Source of the DNA: CAYZJD01 sp964483455
GTDB taxonomy: Bacteria > Acidobacteriota > Terriglobia > Bryobacterales > Bryobacteraceae
Assembly (NCBI GenBank): GCA_964483455.1
Contig: CAZACK010000001.1
Location: forward strand, 59,552-123,551
Length of the DNA stretch: 64,000 bases
Direction of reading: 5' to 3'
Shown here: positions 1-8,299 of the stretch, in pieces
Numbering within the stretch: the stretch's first letter is position 1
Layout of the letters: the number at the start of each line of letters is the position of its first letter
Notes under the pieces: model-generated
Told to the model about the DNA's origin: nothing
Seen by the model: only the letters and a program-made list of their open reading frames with translations
Databases searched by the model: none
Made by a program: the position numbers and the translations under genes

Positions 1-86
1 GGCAGCGCCGCCTGCGCCTCCGAATCGACAAGCGCTGCGGCAGTCACTGAGGTAGCTTTCAGGAAGTCCCGGCGTGAATAGGTCAT
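1..86 (-). CDS. 5' end of a Tat-exported protein (cut by window edge)
   Basis: Only the first 28 codons are inside the window, starting at an ATG read from 86 to 84. They encode a twin-arginine leader (SRRDFLK about residues 4-10, then an Ala-rich stretch that includes TSVTAAAL). This predicts export or periplasmic anchoring. The mature domain lies outside the window, so no function can be given. It reads in the same direction as the glycosidase genes that precede it, and could be the next gene of that carbohydrate block. Confidence 0.6.
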   Translation of the reverse strand, partial: MTYSRRDFLKATSVTAAALVDSEAQAAL

Positions 87-150
87 GTCTGATCTCCCGG
101 AGATGCGGCTTGGCTTCGATTCTGATGGCAGGAGGAGGACCGCGTCAAGC

Positions 151-1296
151 TCAGCCCTTGCGGGGCACAACCCTGTCCAGGCCAAGCCCGTTGAAATATC
201 GCGCCAGCACCGCGATGTTGCGATCGTTGACCGCAAACCGGTCCGTGCCTTGAAAAGCCGAAACGGGCTTGGCGAGGTACTCCGCCACCGGTAGCGGCAG
301 CGAATTGTCGCGCGGCTCGGCGAAGCCGTACAGGTCGACGTCCTTGTTCGCCGGGTCCGACAGGTAAGCGCCGGCGTCGTGGGTCTGCCAGCCCACCAGG
401 CACTGAATGAGCCGCGTGTGTGACCCGACCATACCCTTCGCCGCCTCGAAATACTCCCGGTTCGGCGCTTCGTTCAGCACCCAGTCCACTTCCTTGAGCA
501 TCCGCGAGCCGGCCACCGTCGGCTCGGTGAGGTTGTTGCACGAAAGGAAGATGATCGAGCGCGGGTCGGCTCGCTTCGTCGTCTCGTGAATCCGCCGCCA
601 GCAGCGGTCGATGGCCTTCCGCTCGTAGTCCAGCACGTCCTCGGGCGACGGCTTGCCGCTCGCCGGGAACTTCTTGCCGGTGAGCTTCTCGTAGAGCTTG
701 CGCTCGCACTCGATCCAGCCGTTCTCGCGGAGCTTCTTGCTCGGGTTCCAGACCCAGTCGAGCATGTAGCCATCGATCCCTGTCCGCTTGACGGCGTCTT
801 CGACGGAGCGGCAGAAAAAGTCGAGGTACTCGTCGGTGAACGGGATGTGGAGCGTAGACGGCGAACCGTAACTCAAATCGGGATGTTCTTGTCCCCATCG
901 CGTGTTCGCGCCTGGAGTGAAATAGCCCACCACCAGCATCTTCTTCGTGTGCCCGAGCCGCGCCACCTCCCGCAGGAAGTCGTGCTTCAGTCCGGGCTGC
1001 GGAGGGGCGAACCCTCCCTTGTACCAGGCGTAGCCGTTGCAGGACACGCAGAACGTCTGAATCACGTTCGCGCCCAGCGCTTCATACCACGCGACATGCT
1101 CCTCCGGCGAGGCATCTGCCCAGTGGCCGAATCGGGCAAAGTCGTTGTGCCACCCCTCGTGGCGCGGGCGCCGCCAGTTGAAGTCGATGCAGAAGGCCTT
1201 GATGGGCCGCGGAACCGGCAGCCCCGAAGGAGCCTGCACCGCCCGAGCCATCGCGGCGGACGCCGATGTGATGAGAAAGGATCTGCGGGTGATCAC
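151..1296 (-). CDS. Exported TIM-barrel glycosidase-like protein
   Basis: About 381 residues. The GTG start at 1296 is chosen because a GGAGG lies 7 bases upstream and the stop of the upstream transporter gene ends 1 base before it; a longer ATG reading would overlap that gene by 71 bases. The N-terminus (ITRRSFL plus a short hydrophobic run) looks like a Tat or Sec signal. The body resembles hypothetical glycosyl hydrolase (GHL/alpha-galactosidase-like) TIM barrels: a strand ending GIDGYMLDWVWNP carries a plausible catalytic Asp, and IIFLSCNN is another barrel strand. Its place after a GH2 enzyme and a sugar transporter supports a role in glycan use. The exact family is inferred and the substrate is unknown. 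Confidence 0.65.
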   Translation of the reverse strand: MITRRSFLITSASAAMARAVQAPSGLPVPRPIKAFCIDFNWRRPRHEGWHNDFARFGHWADASPEEHVAWYEALGANVIQTFCVSCNGYAWYKGGFAPPQPGLKHDFLREVARLGHTKKMLVVGYFTPGANTRWGQEHPDLSYGSPSTLHIPFTDEYLDFFCRSVEDAVKRTGIDGYMLDWVWNPSKKLRENGWIECERKLYEKLTGKKFPASGKPSPEDVLDYERKAIDRCWRRIHETTKRADPRSIIFLSCNNLTEPTVAGSRMLKEVDWVLNEAPNREYFEAAKGMVGSHTRLIQCLVGWQTHDAGAYLSDPANKDVDLYGFAEPRDNSLPLPVAEYLAKPVSAFQGTDRFAVNDRNIAVLARYFNGLGLDRVVPRKG

Positions 1297-1297
1297 G

Positions 1298-2662
1298 TTA
1301 ATGCCTCCATAACCGCTCGATTTCCTCGAGCGTTTTCCCTTTTGTTTCCGGAGTAAGTCGCCAGACAATCACATAGGTGGTGACGCACATGGCGCCATAG
1401 ACCCAGAACGCCCCGGTAACCGTGATCGCGCTGACCAGCGACAGGAACGTCATGGTCAGCGCGACGCAGGCCACCCAGAGGCTGATGGTGGCGATCGACA
1501 TGGCTCGCCCGCGCACTCGCGTCGGGAAGATCTCGGCGAGCACCACCCAGACTCCCGGCCCGAGTCCCACCGCGAAGGCGGCCACGCAGAACAACATGAT
1601 GCCGAGCACCAGCATCGCCGGCGGCGGCTGGATCAGGAACGCCGCGCCGAGCAGGATCTGGCAAACCGCCATGCACCCCGACGACAGCATCAGCAGCGGC
1701 CGGCGTCCGGCTTTGTCAATCACCCACAGTGCGACAATCGTCGCCAGGAAATTAATCAGCCCGATGATGACGTTGGCGCCGATCGCCGCCGATTCGCTGT
1801 GGTTCCCGACTTGCTCCTTGAAAATGATCGAGCCGTAGAACAGCACCGTGTTGATGCCGGTGACCTGTTGTAGAATTGCCAGCGCCACTGCGATCGCCAG
1901 CGCCCGCCGGAAGCCTGGTTGCAGCAGCTCTGCCAGCGTCCCGCTCTCCTCCGCGATCGCCTCCTTGATCTGCTCCAACTCGATCGCCGCCTGGCTGCTC
2001 CCGCCGACCCTGGTGAGGACCCGCAGCGCCTCGTCCGCCCGGTCCGTCTCGGTGAGCCACCGCGGGCTTTCCGGCACGAAGAACAGAGCGATAAAGAACG
2101 CGATCGATGGAACGGCCGCGACGGCGAACATGTACCGCCACCCGGCCGGGCCGAGAAACGATAGCCGCCAGTTCACGAAGTACGCCAGCAGAATCCCGGT
2201 GACGATCGCGAACTGGTTCAGCGACACCAGCCGTCCGCGAATGCCCGGAGGCGACACCTCGGCGATGTAGAGCGGCGCCAGCATCGAAGCCACGCCCACG
2301 CCGACTCCGCCCAGAAATCGGGCCGCGGCGAACTCGGCGAGGTTCCGCGGCAGAGCGGCGCCGATCGACGACACCGCGAACAGCAGGGCGGATAGCAGCA
2401 GGATGCGGCGGCGGCCGAAGCGATCGCTCAGCCAGCCGGCCACGGCCGCCCCGAACACGCAGCCGATCAGCAGCGCGCTCGCCGCCGCCTCGGTCTGGAA
2501 CTCCGTCAGCCGGAACTGGTCGCGGAGAAAGATGATCGCTCCGTTGATCACCGCGATGTCGAAGCCGAACAGCAGGCCGGCAGTCGCGGCCACAATCGAC
2601 ACCATGTAGACAAACAGCGCACTCCCCCGGCCGGCCGCGGTGGTTGCCGGAGTCATCCTCAC
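1298..2662 (-). CDS. Sugar-porter family MFS transporter
   Basis: 454 residues with twelve predicted membrane helices, the length expected for the sugar porter family. Diagnostic motifs are present: DRFGRRR in the loop after helix 2, PESPRWL at the end of the first half, and PETKGKT followed by LEEIERLW at the C-terminus. It should import a monosaccharide by proton symport across the inner membrane. The ATG at 2662 overlaps the stop of the GH2 gene (ATGA), so the two genes are translationally coupled. The natural reading is uptake of the sugar released by the neighbouring glycosidases. Substrate identity cannot be read from sequence. Confidence 0.9.
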   Translation of the reverse strand: MRMTPATTAAGRGSALFVYMVSIVAATAGLLFGFDIAVINGAIIFLRDQFRLTEFQTEAAASALLIGCVFGAAVAGWLSDRFGRRRILLLSALLFAVSSIGAALPRNLAEFAAARFLGGVGVGVASMLAPLYIAEVSPPGIRGRLVSLNQFAIVTGILLAYFVNWRLSFLGPAGWRYMFAVAAVPSIAFFIALFFVPESPRWLTETDRADEALRVLTRVGGSSQAAIELEQIKEAIAEESGTLAELLQPGFRRALAIAVALAILQQVTGINTVLFYGSIIFKEQVGNHSESAAIGANVIIGLINFLATIVALWVIDKAGRRPLLMLSSGCMAVCQILLGAAFLIQPPPAMLVLGIMLFCVAAFAVGLGPGVWVVLAEIFPTRVRGRAMSIATISLWVACVALTMTFLSLVSAITVTGAFWVYGAMCVTTYVIVWRLTPETKGKTLEEIERLWRH

Positions 2663-4695
2663 GGCCTCCAGACTCGCGTGTAAGCCGAGAAGCCCGTGGG
2701 TCTGACGACGTCGAACTGAATCCGCAGCGGCGCCTTCTCCCGGAAGACCAGGCGCAGCGTCGCCTGCTCTCCAGGAGCCAGTTGCGGGAGAGCCGCCTCC
2801 AGTCGCTCGAGCGGAATCTCGCCGTAGCCGTACAACACCGCCCTAAGCGTGTAGCCCGCGAGCGTGTAAGCCGGCGCCGTCTTTCGGGCACGGACCGTCA
2901 CCTCCATCGCCGCCGGCTGCCCCGCCACGCTCACCGACTCCACCGGACTCGACTCCGACCGGAGCGCTTCAAACGAAGGCTTGCGCGCGCCATAGACATC
3001 CACCACGCCGTGGACCCGCTGCTTCATCACCCCGAGACCCTTGTCGCCGATGTGGGTGCGGTAGTCGTTGTAGCAGAAGAAAACCAGTCCCGAGACAAAG
3101 TCGCGCTCGCGGAAGATCCGGTTGTGCTCGCGCAGGATTTCCATCCGCCGCGCGTCTCCTTCCGGCCGGTCCGCCGTGCAAGCGCAGTAGCCGTACTCGG
3201 AGATCACGATCGCCTTGCCGGGAAACGCCCGGTGGATCTCGTCGAGGTTCCGCGCCAGGTCCGCCGGCGTGCCGGCGAACCAGCTCTCGTAGTACTCGTT
3301 CCACATGACGTAGTCCATGAGCCCGGCGACGTCCTTCTCCGGCGTCTGTTGCAGCGAGTTGGACGCGTAAGTCACCAGCCGCTTCGGGTCGAGCTTCTTC
3401 GCTTCCTCGTGCATCCGTTTGGCGAAGGCGTACGCCGGAGGGTTCTGGCCCCCGATTTCGTTCGATACTCCCCACGAGAAGATGCACGGATGGTTGCGGT
3501 CCCGCGCGATCATCTCGCGCAACTGCTCCAGCCCGTTCCGCATGATGGCCTCGGACGGCTCGCGCTCCATCCCCGCGAACGTCTGCGGCCCCCACGTCGG
3601 CACCTCGGTCTGGATCAGGATGCCGTGCCGGTCGCAATAATCCAGCACCCGCCGGTCCTGCTGCCAGTGCACCCGCGTGTAGACGCAGTTCAGCTCCTTC
3701 ATGTCGGCGTGGTCGTGCTCGATCCAGGAGGCCGGCTCGGCCATGCCGTACTCCGGGTTGCTGCCCGCCATCCGCTCCACGCCCACGAGGCGCACCCGCT
3801 CGCCGTTCAGGTAGAAACCGCTGTCGCGGCTCTCGATCTTCCGCACGCCAAATGTCTCGGTGACCGCGTGCCCGGAGCTGAGGCGAAGCTGCAATTCGTA
3901 CAGATGCGGGTGATCGAAGTGCCAAAACTCCGCCCGGTCGATCGCCAGCGGTGGAATCTCCACCATCGCCGCTTCTCCGGCCTTCAGCGAATAGCGCGCG
4001 GCGTCGTCCTTTTGCGCCACCGCCAGTCCAGTGGCTTCGTGCACGACGCGCGGGCTGATGGTGCCCTCGGCCGCCTTCACGTCCAGGTTGCGGATCAGCG
4101 CCCGGACGCGCACCTCAGCTCTCTTCATCGCCAGGTCCGGCTCGGCGTCGATCTCCACCCTCTCGACAAACACCTTCGGAGTCACCAGCAGACTGACCGG
4201 CCGGTGGATCCCCCCGTCGTGCGCCCAGTCGCTGGACCTGCCGCGCGGCAGCATCCGGTCGTCGAAAGCGTTGTCCACGCGCACCCGGACGGTGTTGTGC
4301 TCGTCGAACCTCAGCAGCCCGGTGATGTCGAATGCAAAAGCGGTGTAGCCCTTGCCCAGGTGCTCGCCCACTTGCTGGTCATTGATCCAGACGGTGGCCG
4401 AGTGAAACACCGCCTCGAACTCGATTCGCACCGCGCCCGAGGCCCATTCCTTGCGCGCTTCGAAGGTGCGCCGGTACCACGCGACGCCGTAGTATTCGGC
4501 AGAATCCGCCTCGATTTGCCATGTGTGCGGGATGGTGACCTCTCTCCACCGCTGTTCCGAGTCCAGCCGGAACTCCCAGGCGCCGTCGAGCGAAACGCGG
4601 CCGCTCCGGCAAGCGGGCGAAGGGGGAGTTGCCGCCCGGAGCTGCCCCGTCGCCGCCAGCCCCGCAGCCGTCAGGAAATCCCTTCGTGAGTGCAC
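2659..4695 (-). CDS. Glycoside hydrolase family 2 (beta-galactosidase/glucuronidase-like), exported
   Basis: The start is taken as the GTG at 4695, which gives 678 residues and a Tat-type leader (HSRRDFLTAAGLAATG); a longer reading from 4764 would add a Cys-rich stretch with no leader. Three GH2 regions follow: a jelly-roll sugar-binding domain (about 30-170), an Ig-like sandwich (about 175-285) and a TIM barrel (about 290-560). The acid/base Glu is about residue 413 (GVSNEIG) and the nucleophile Glu is about 500 (VISEYG). It hydrolyses terminal beta-linked galactosyl, glucuronyl or mannosyl groups; specificity is not readable. It is first in an operon with the MFS transporter and the TIM-barrel protein. 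No good ribosome site precedes the GTG, so the start is the weak point. Confidence 0.88.
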   Translation of the reverse strand: MHSRRDFLTAAGLAATGQLRAATPPSPACRSGRVSLDGAWEFRLDSEQRWREVTIPHTWQIEADSAEYYGVAWYRRTFEARKEWASGAVRIEFEAVFHSATVWINDQQVGEHLGKGYTAFAFDITGLLRFDEHNTVRVRVDNAFDDRMLPRGRSSDWAHDGGIHRPVSLLVTPKVFVERVEIDAEPDLAMKRAEVRVRALIRNLDVKAAEGTISPRVVHEATGLAVAQKDDAARYSLKAGEAAMVEIPPLAIDRAEFWHFDHPHLYELQLRLSSGHAVTETFGVRKIESRDSGFYLNGERVRLVGVERMAGSNPEYGMAEPASWIEHDHADMKELNCVYTRVHWQQDRRVLDYCDRHGILIQTEVPTWGPQTFAGMEREPSEAIMRNGLEQLREMIARDRNHPCIFSWGVSNEIGGQNPPAYAFAKRMHEEAKKLDPKRLVTYASNSLQQTPEKDVAGLMDYVMWNEYYESWFAGTPADLARNLDEIHRAFPGKAIVISEYGYCACTADRPEGDARRMEILREHNRIFRERDFVSGLVFFCYNDYRTHIGDKGLGVMKQRVHGVVDVYGARKPSFEALRSESSPVESVSVAGQPAAMEVTVRARKTAPAYTLAGYTLRAVLYGYGEIPLERLEAALPQLAPGEQATLRLVFREKAPLRIQFDVVRPTGFSAYTRVWRP

Positions 4696-4731
4696 GAGTA
4701 CTAGGACATCATACTTCGATTCCGGAGGGGG

Positions 4732-4803
4732 ATTCACCACAGAGTCACAGAGTGCACAGAGCAACCCAAAGAAATCTCGGTGTTCTCTGTGGCTCTGTGG
4801 TAA
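4732..4803. repeat. CACAGAG palindromic intergenic repeat, copy A
   Basis: An imperfect inverted repeat built from ACAGAG units on the left (ACCACAGAGTCACAGAG) and CTCTGTG units on the right (CTCTGTGGCTCTGTGG), separated by about 30 bases. It would fold into a long hairpin in RNA. It fills the gap between the convergent-looking ends of the DinB-like gene and the start of the GH2 gene. Related copies lie at 28958, 30226 and 33891. Confidence 0.8.
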
Positions 4804-4813
4804 GAGTCCGCCT

Positions 4814-5413
4814 CTACTTCGGGAAATTCGCGTCCGCCTTGACCTCGTTGATCTGCGCCGTGTGCCGCTCGGTGTGAGCCGCGATCAGCAGCACCCACTG
4901 GTAGGCGTCCATCGACTGCAAGACGGGGTGCGGGGTGGTGTGGCTGCGAAGATCCTCCGCGGTGCTCTCTACGAAGGAGATCGTGCGCTCGCGGCTCTTC
5001 TTGAAATCCTCCGCCAGCGCCTCCCTGGTCGCCCACTTGCCGGACGGCTTCAGGAACTCCGGCGCGGTCCCCTTCCGGCTGCGGTCCCGGATCATCACGA
5101 TCAATTTCTCGTCGTCGGCTCTCGCCGGCCTCGGCCGATCCTTGACCGGCTCGGACTTCAGCGCTTTCTCTGTGATCAACCCCAGCAGCGCATCCTCGCT
5201 GAGCGCGATGTGTTCGGCGGCCTCCGCGATGGACCACCGCTCGGGCGAAGGTTTGAACTTCCACTGCGCCTCGCTTAGGCCGTCAATCGCATCCAGGAAT
5301 AGTTTGCGGCTGGCGTGCAGATGACTCATCGCGAAATCGCGGTCGCCGCGACTCAGCGTCTCCGCCGTGAGCGGCAGGATCACCGCGGCAACCAGCAAGG
5401 CAATTCGTTTCAT
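4814..5413 (-). CDS. Exported DinB-superfamily protein
   Basis: 199 residues from the ATG at 5413, which has GGAGG 7 bases upstream; longer readings of this frame lack support. A signal peptide (MKRIALLVAAVILPLTAE) predicts a periplasmic protein. The rest is a four-helix DinB_2 fold with the His metal triad in the expected places: AEHIALSE about a third in, and HTERHTAQI near the C-terminus. DinB-fold proteins are metal-dependent, often thiol-linked transferases or of unknown role, and most are cytosolic, so the signal peptide is a point of interest. Its partner is unknown. It is divergent from the HD-GYP gene. Confidence 0.8.
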   Translation of the reverse strand: MKRIALLVAAVILPLTAETLSRGDRDFAMSHLHASRKLFLDAIDGLSEAQWKFKPSPERWSIAEAAEHIALSEDALLGLITEKALKSEPVKDRPRPARADDEKLIVMIRDRSRKGTAPEFLKPSGKWATREALAEDFKKSRERTISFVESTAEDLRSHTTPHPVLQSMDAYQWVLLIAAHTERHTAQINEVKADANFPK

Positions 5414-5594
5414 GTAGCTTCCTCCACCCGTAAGCAACAAACCGTAGCTCTTCGTATTCCACCGGATCGCGCGGCTCTTGGCAAGTCCTCCTGGCAGAAC
5501 TGGAGCCGGGCGGCGTTTCCGCCGATAAGTACTCGCGAGGATCGTGTCCTCCTCAAGGCACGAACGTCGATCCATGAGATCCTGGCCTGATCCG

Positions 5595-6689
5595 ATGGCA
5601 GCGCAGAGCACTCTGCCATTTGTCGATCTGGCTACCCCGCACTCATTCGATGACGGAACACGCGGCGGCGAAGATCCGGGGATCCTGCTGCTGGACGACA
5701 ACGACATCAACCGCCAGGTGTTGCGTGCCATGCTTCGCCAGGAGCCCTACCGGATCCTGGAAGCCAGGCGGGGTCCGGAGGCGCTGTCGCTGCTCCAACA
5801 CCAGAAGATCGACCTGGTGATCCTGGATCTGATGATGCCGGGCATGAGCGGGCTGGAGTTCTGTCGCTGCCTGAAAGCCGACCGCCGCACCCAGCTCCTC
5901 CCGATCCTCATGGTGACCAGCATCCAGGGGATCGAGAACGAAGTGGCGGGAATCGCCTCGGGCGCCGATGAGTTCCTGATCAAGCCGCTCCATCCGGCGG
6001 TGGTGCGCATCCGCGTCCGCGCCATGCTGCGGAACAAGGCGGCCATCGACTCGTTGGAAGAAACCGAATCGATCTTGTTCGCCCTGGCTCGATCGATCGA
6101 GCACCGCGACCATCACATGGCGGGGCACTGCGAGCGGCTGGCCTGGTACAGCGTGCTGCTCGGCAAGAAGCTCGAATTGTCTCGGGCGGAACTACTGGCG
6201 CTCTACCGCGGAGGATTCCTGCACGACATCGGCAAAGTGGCCGTGCCCGACGCCATCCTGCACAAACAGCAGTCGCTCACCGAAGAGGAGTGGGTGAAGA
6301 TGCGCCAGCACACCACCAAAGGGGAGGAGATCTGCCGGCCGATGAAGAGCCTCGCACAGGTCCTGCCGATCATCCGCCATCATCATGAGCGCTGGGACGG
6401 CAGCGGCTACCCGGACGGATTGAGCGGCGACGCCATTCCGCTGCTGGCCCGCATTCTCCAGATCGCCGACATCTACGACGCCCTGGTCACCGTGCGCCCC
6501 TACAAGCGCGCCTTCACCCCGGAGGAAGCTTTATACATCCTCGAACAGGAAACCAACAAAGGCTGGCGCGACCCGGATCTGGTCAGCCTGTTCAGGAAAA
6601 TGCACTACAACGGTTTCAGCAAGGCCGTCAGTCAGGTGTCGAGCACATGGCCACAACTCGAACTGATGCACCACTCCCTCTCCAGGTAG
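5595..6689 (+). CDS. Two-component response regulator with HD-GYP c-di-GMP phosphodiesterase domain
   Basis: 364 residues from the ATG at 5595; an upstream GTG (5544) and ATG (5574) in frame are possible and the start is uncertain. An N-terminal receiver domain (about 25-145) has the acidic pocket LDDND and the phospho-acceptor Asp in LVILDLMMPG, and ends in the FLIKPL switch region. The C-terminal HD-GYP domain shows HDIGKVAVPDAIL and HHHERWDGSGYPDGLSG, the full motif set for hydrolysis of cyclic di-GMP. The layout is that of RpfG-type regulators. No sensor kinase is adjacent, so it is an orphan regulator linking phosphorylation to c-di-GMP breakdown. Confidence 0.9.
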   Translation: MAAQSTLPFVDLATPHSFDDGTRGGEDPGILLLDDNDINRQVLRAMLRQEPYRILEARRGPEALSLLQHQKIDLVILDLMMPGMSGLEFCRCLKADRRTQLLPILMVTSIQGIENEVAGIASGADEFLIKPLHPAVVRIRVRAMLRNKAAIDSLEETESILFALARSIEHRDHHMAGHCERLAWYSVLLGKKLELSRAELLALYRGGFLHDIGKVAVPDAILHKQQSLTEEEWVKMRQHTTKGEEICRPMKSLAQVLPIIRHHHERWDGSGYPDGLSGDAIPLLARILQIADIYDALVTVRPYKRAFTPEEALYILEQETNKGWRDPDLVSLFRKMHYNGFSKAVSQVSSTWPQLELMHHSLSR

Positions 6690-6753
6690 TCAACGCCGGC
6701 TCAGTAGGGTGACGGCGGCCAGCGATGTCGGCCCGGAACAGAGCGGCGGACGG

Positions 6754-7008
6754 TCAGGCGTTGTAGTAGTTGGCGTTCTTCTCGGCAAAGCCGGATAGCT
6801 CCGCCGGAAGCTCGTCGAGCACAAAAATGGAGTTCGTCGGGCAGACCGGTATGCAAGCGCCACAGTCGATGCATTCGGTCGGATGAATGTAAAGCTGCGG
6901 CACCTCTTCGTAGTTCGGTTCATCCGGCTTGGGATGAATGCAATCGACCGGGCAGGCTTCGATGCAGTTGTTGTCCTTGGTACAGGTGTCGACGATCACG
7001 TAGGCCAT
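6754..7008 (-). CDS. Two-cluster ferredoxin (7Fe/8Fe type)
   Basis: 84 residues from the ATG at 7008 (MAYVIVDTC), with a GGAGA-type ribosome site 8 bases upstream; a longer frame to 7083 is unlikely because ferredoxins of this class start at this strand. Two cluster motifs are visible: an N-terminal C-x5-C-x3-CP-x2-DC and a C-terminal CIDCGACIPVCP (C-x2-C-x2-C-x3-CP). The unusual first spacing matches Actinobacteria/Acidobacteria-type ferredoxins with a [3Fe-4S] or [4Fe-4S] plus a [4Fe-4S] cluster. It is a soluble electron carrier. It stands alone, divergent from the radical SAM gene, for which it could be an electron donor (inference). Confidence 0.9.
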   Translation of the reverse strand: MAYVIVDTCTKDNNCIEACPVDCIHPKPDEPNYEEVPQLYIHPTECIDCGACIPVCPTNSIFVLDELPAELSGFAEKNANYYNA

Positions 7009-7200
7009 GCGATGGGTCTCCGGGCTAGGAATCAGCGATTGAAGGGCCATTCCTTGGGGAAGGTGGCGGTCGCCGGGGACCACTGTAAGTGCTTATAAAC
7101 AAACTGGATTTTCGCCAGGGCCGCACCTGTGGGGCGGGGCGAGACGGCTTGGGCTGGGGCTTTTCACCCAAATTCGGATGCCTGGCCGGGCCAGGGCCAC

Positions 7201-7206
7201 TATAAT
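7201..7206 (+). promoter_or_regulatory. Candidate -10 box for a leaderless transcript
   Basis: A perfect TATAAT ends 7 bases before the ATG at 7214. If it is a -10 element, transcription would begin at or within a base or two of the start codon, giving a leaderless mRNA. No ribosome site is present before that ATG, which fits. No clear TTGACA lies 16-18 bases upstream. Confidence 0.4.
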
Positions 7207-7213
7207 ACTATCC

Positions 7214-8293
7214 ATGTACGGGGCGCTGCCTAACCTGCGGCGAAGGGTGTACGAAGGTCTCCAGTACCGCCTCCGGACCTTCGCCGGCGGGCGCTGGGCG
7301 GATCGCTGCCGGCCGGCCTCGATAGTCTTCCTGCTCACCGAACTCTGCAATGCCCGCTGCGTTCACTGCGACATCTGGAAGAACCGCGGCAAGGAGGACG
7401 CGCCCACGCTCGAGCAGTACAAGACGGTGCTCGAGGACCTGCGCCGCTGGCTCGGTCCGGTCCTCATCGTGTTCAGCGGCGGCGAGGCTCTGCTGAAGTC
7501 ATATGCGGCCGAGGTGATCGCCCACGGATCGTCGATCGGGCTGCTGATGGAGATCCTCACGCACGGCTACTGGGACGACCAGTCGAAGATCGAGAAGCTG
7601 GCGCTGGCCCGGCCGTGGCGCATTACGGTTTCGCTGGACGGCATGGGCGAGACGCACACCAAGATCCGCGGCCGCGACCAGTTCTTCGAGAAGACGATGC
7701 GCACCATCGAGACGCTTCAGCGGATGCGGCGGGACCGCCGGCTGCCTTACGTCATTCGGCTGAAGACGGTGGCCATGTCGCACAATCTCGATGACCTGGC
7801 CAAGGTGGCGCGCTTCGCGACCCAGGACGGCATGCACGTCTTCTATCAGCCGATCGAGCAGAACTACAACACGCCGGAAGACCCGCGGTGGTTTGAAACC
7901 AGCGAGAACTGGCCGCGCGACACCGATCGCGCGATCGCCGCAGTCCGGGAGCTGATCGGCCTGAAGCGGCGGGGGCTGCACATTGACAACAGCTTCGGCC
8001 AGCTTGAGGCGATGATTCCGTACTTCCGCAATCCGGACTCGCTGCGGGTCAGCACCCAGGCGCACACCGCCCACGAAGCGCAGCCGGCGTGCGCCGCGCT
8101 GACGACACTGGAGTTCAAGGCCAACGGAGACGTGGTGGCCTGCTACGGCAAGCCGCCGGTTGGCAATCTCAAGACGACGCCGATCCGCGAAATCTGGGAG
8201 AACCGCCCGCGCTGGTGGCGCTCGGGCTGCTGCCTGAATGACCGCTGTACGCCGGCCGAGAAGCAGAACCTGGCTCTGCCCGTCGTATCCTGA
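7214..8293 (+). CDS. Radical SAM protein with SPASM-like C-terminus
   Basis: 359 residues from the ATG at 7214; a longer frame to 7178 runs through the TATAAT box. The radical SAM triad is CNARCVHC (CxxxCxxC) about residues 45-52, followed by the FSGGEAL glycine motif and VSLDGM. The C-terminal third has a Cys in ACYGKPPVGN and further Cys residues (SGCCLNDRC) typical of SPASM or twitch auxiliary-cluster regions. These enzymes cleave S-adenosylmethionine to modify peptides, sugars or cofactors. The glycosyltransferase begins 7 bases downstream, so they form one unit. Together they suggest modification of a glycoconjugate or lipid, but no substrate is visible. Confidence 0.85.
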   Translation: MYGALPNLRRRVYEGLQYRLRTFAGGRWADRCRPASIVFLLTELCNARCVHCDIWKNRGKEDAPTLEQYKTVLEDLRRWLGPVLIVFSGGEALLKSYAAEVIAHGSSIGLLMEILTHGYWDDQSKIEKLALARPWRITVSLDGMGETHTKIRGRDQFFEKTMRTIETLQRMRRDRRLPYVIRLKTVAMSHNLDDLAKVARFATQDGMHVFYQPIEQNYNTPEDPRWFETSENWPRDTDRAIAAVRELIGLKRRGLHIDNSFGQLEAMIPYFRNPDSLRVSTQAHTAHEAQPACAALTTLEFKANGDVVACYGKPPVGNLKTTPIREIWENRPRWWRSGCCLNDRCTPAEKQNLALPVVS

Positions 8294-8299
8294 ACTGGA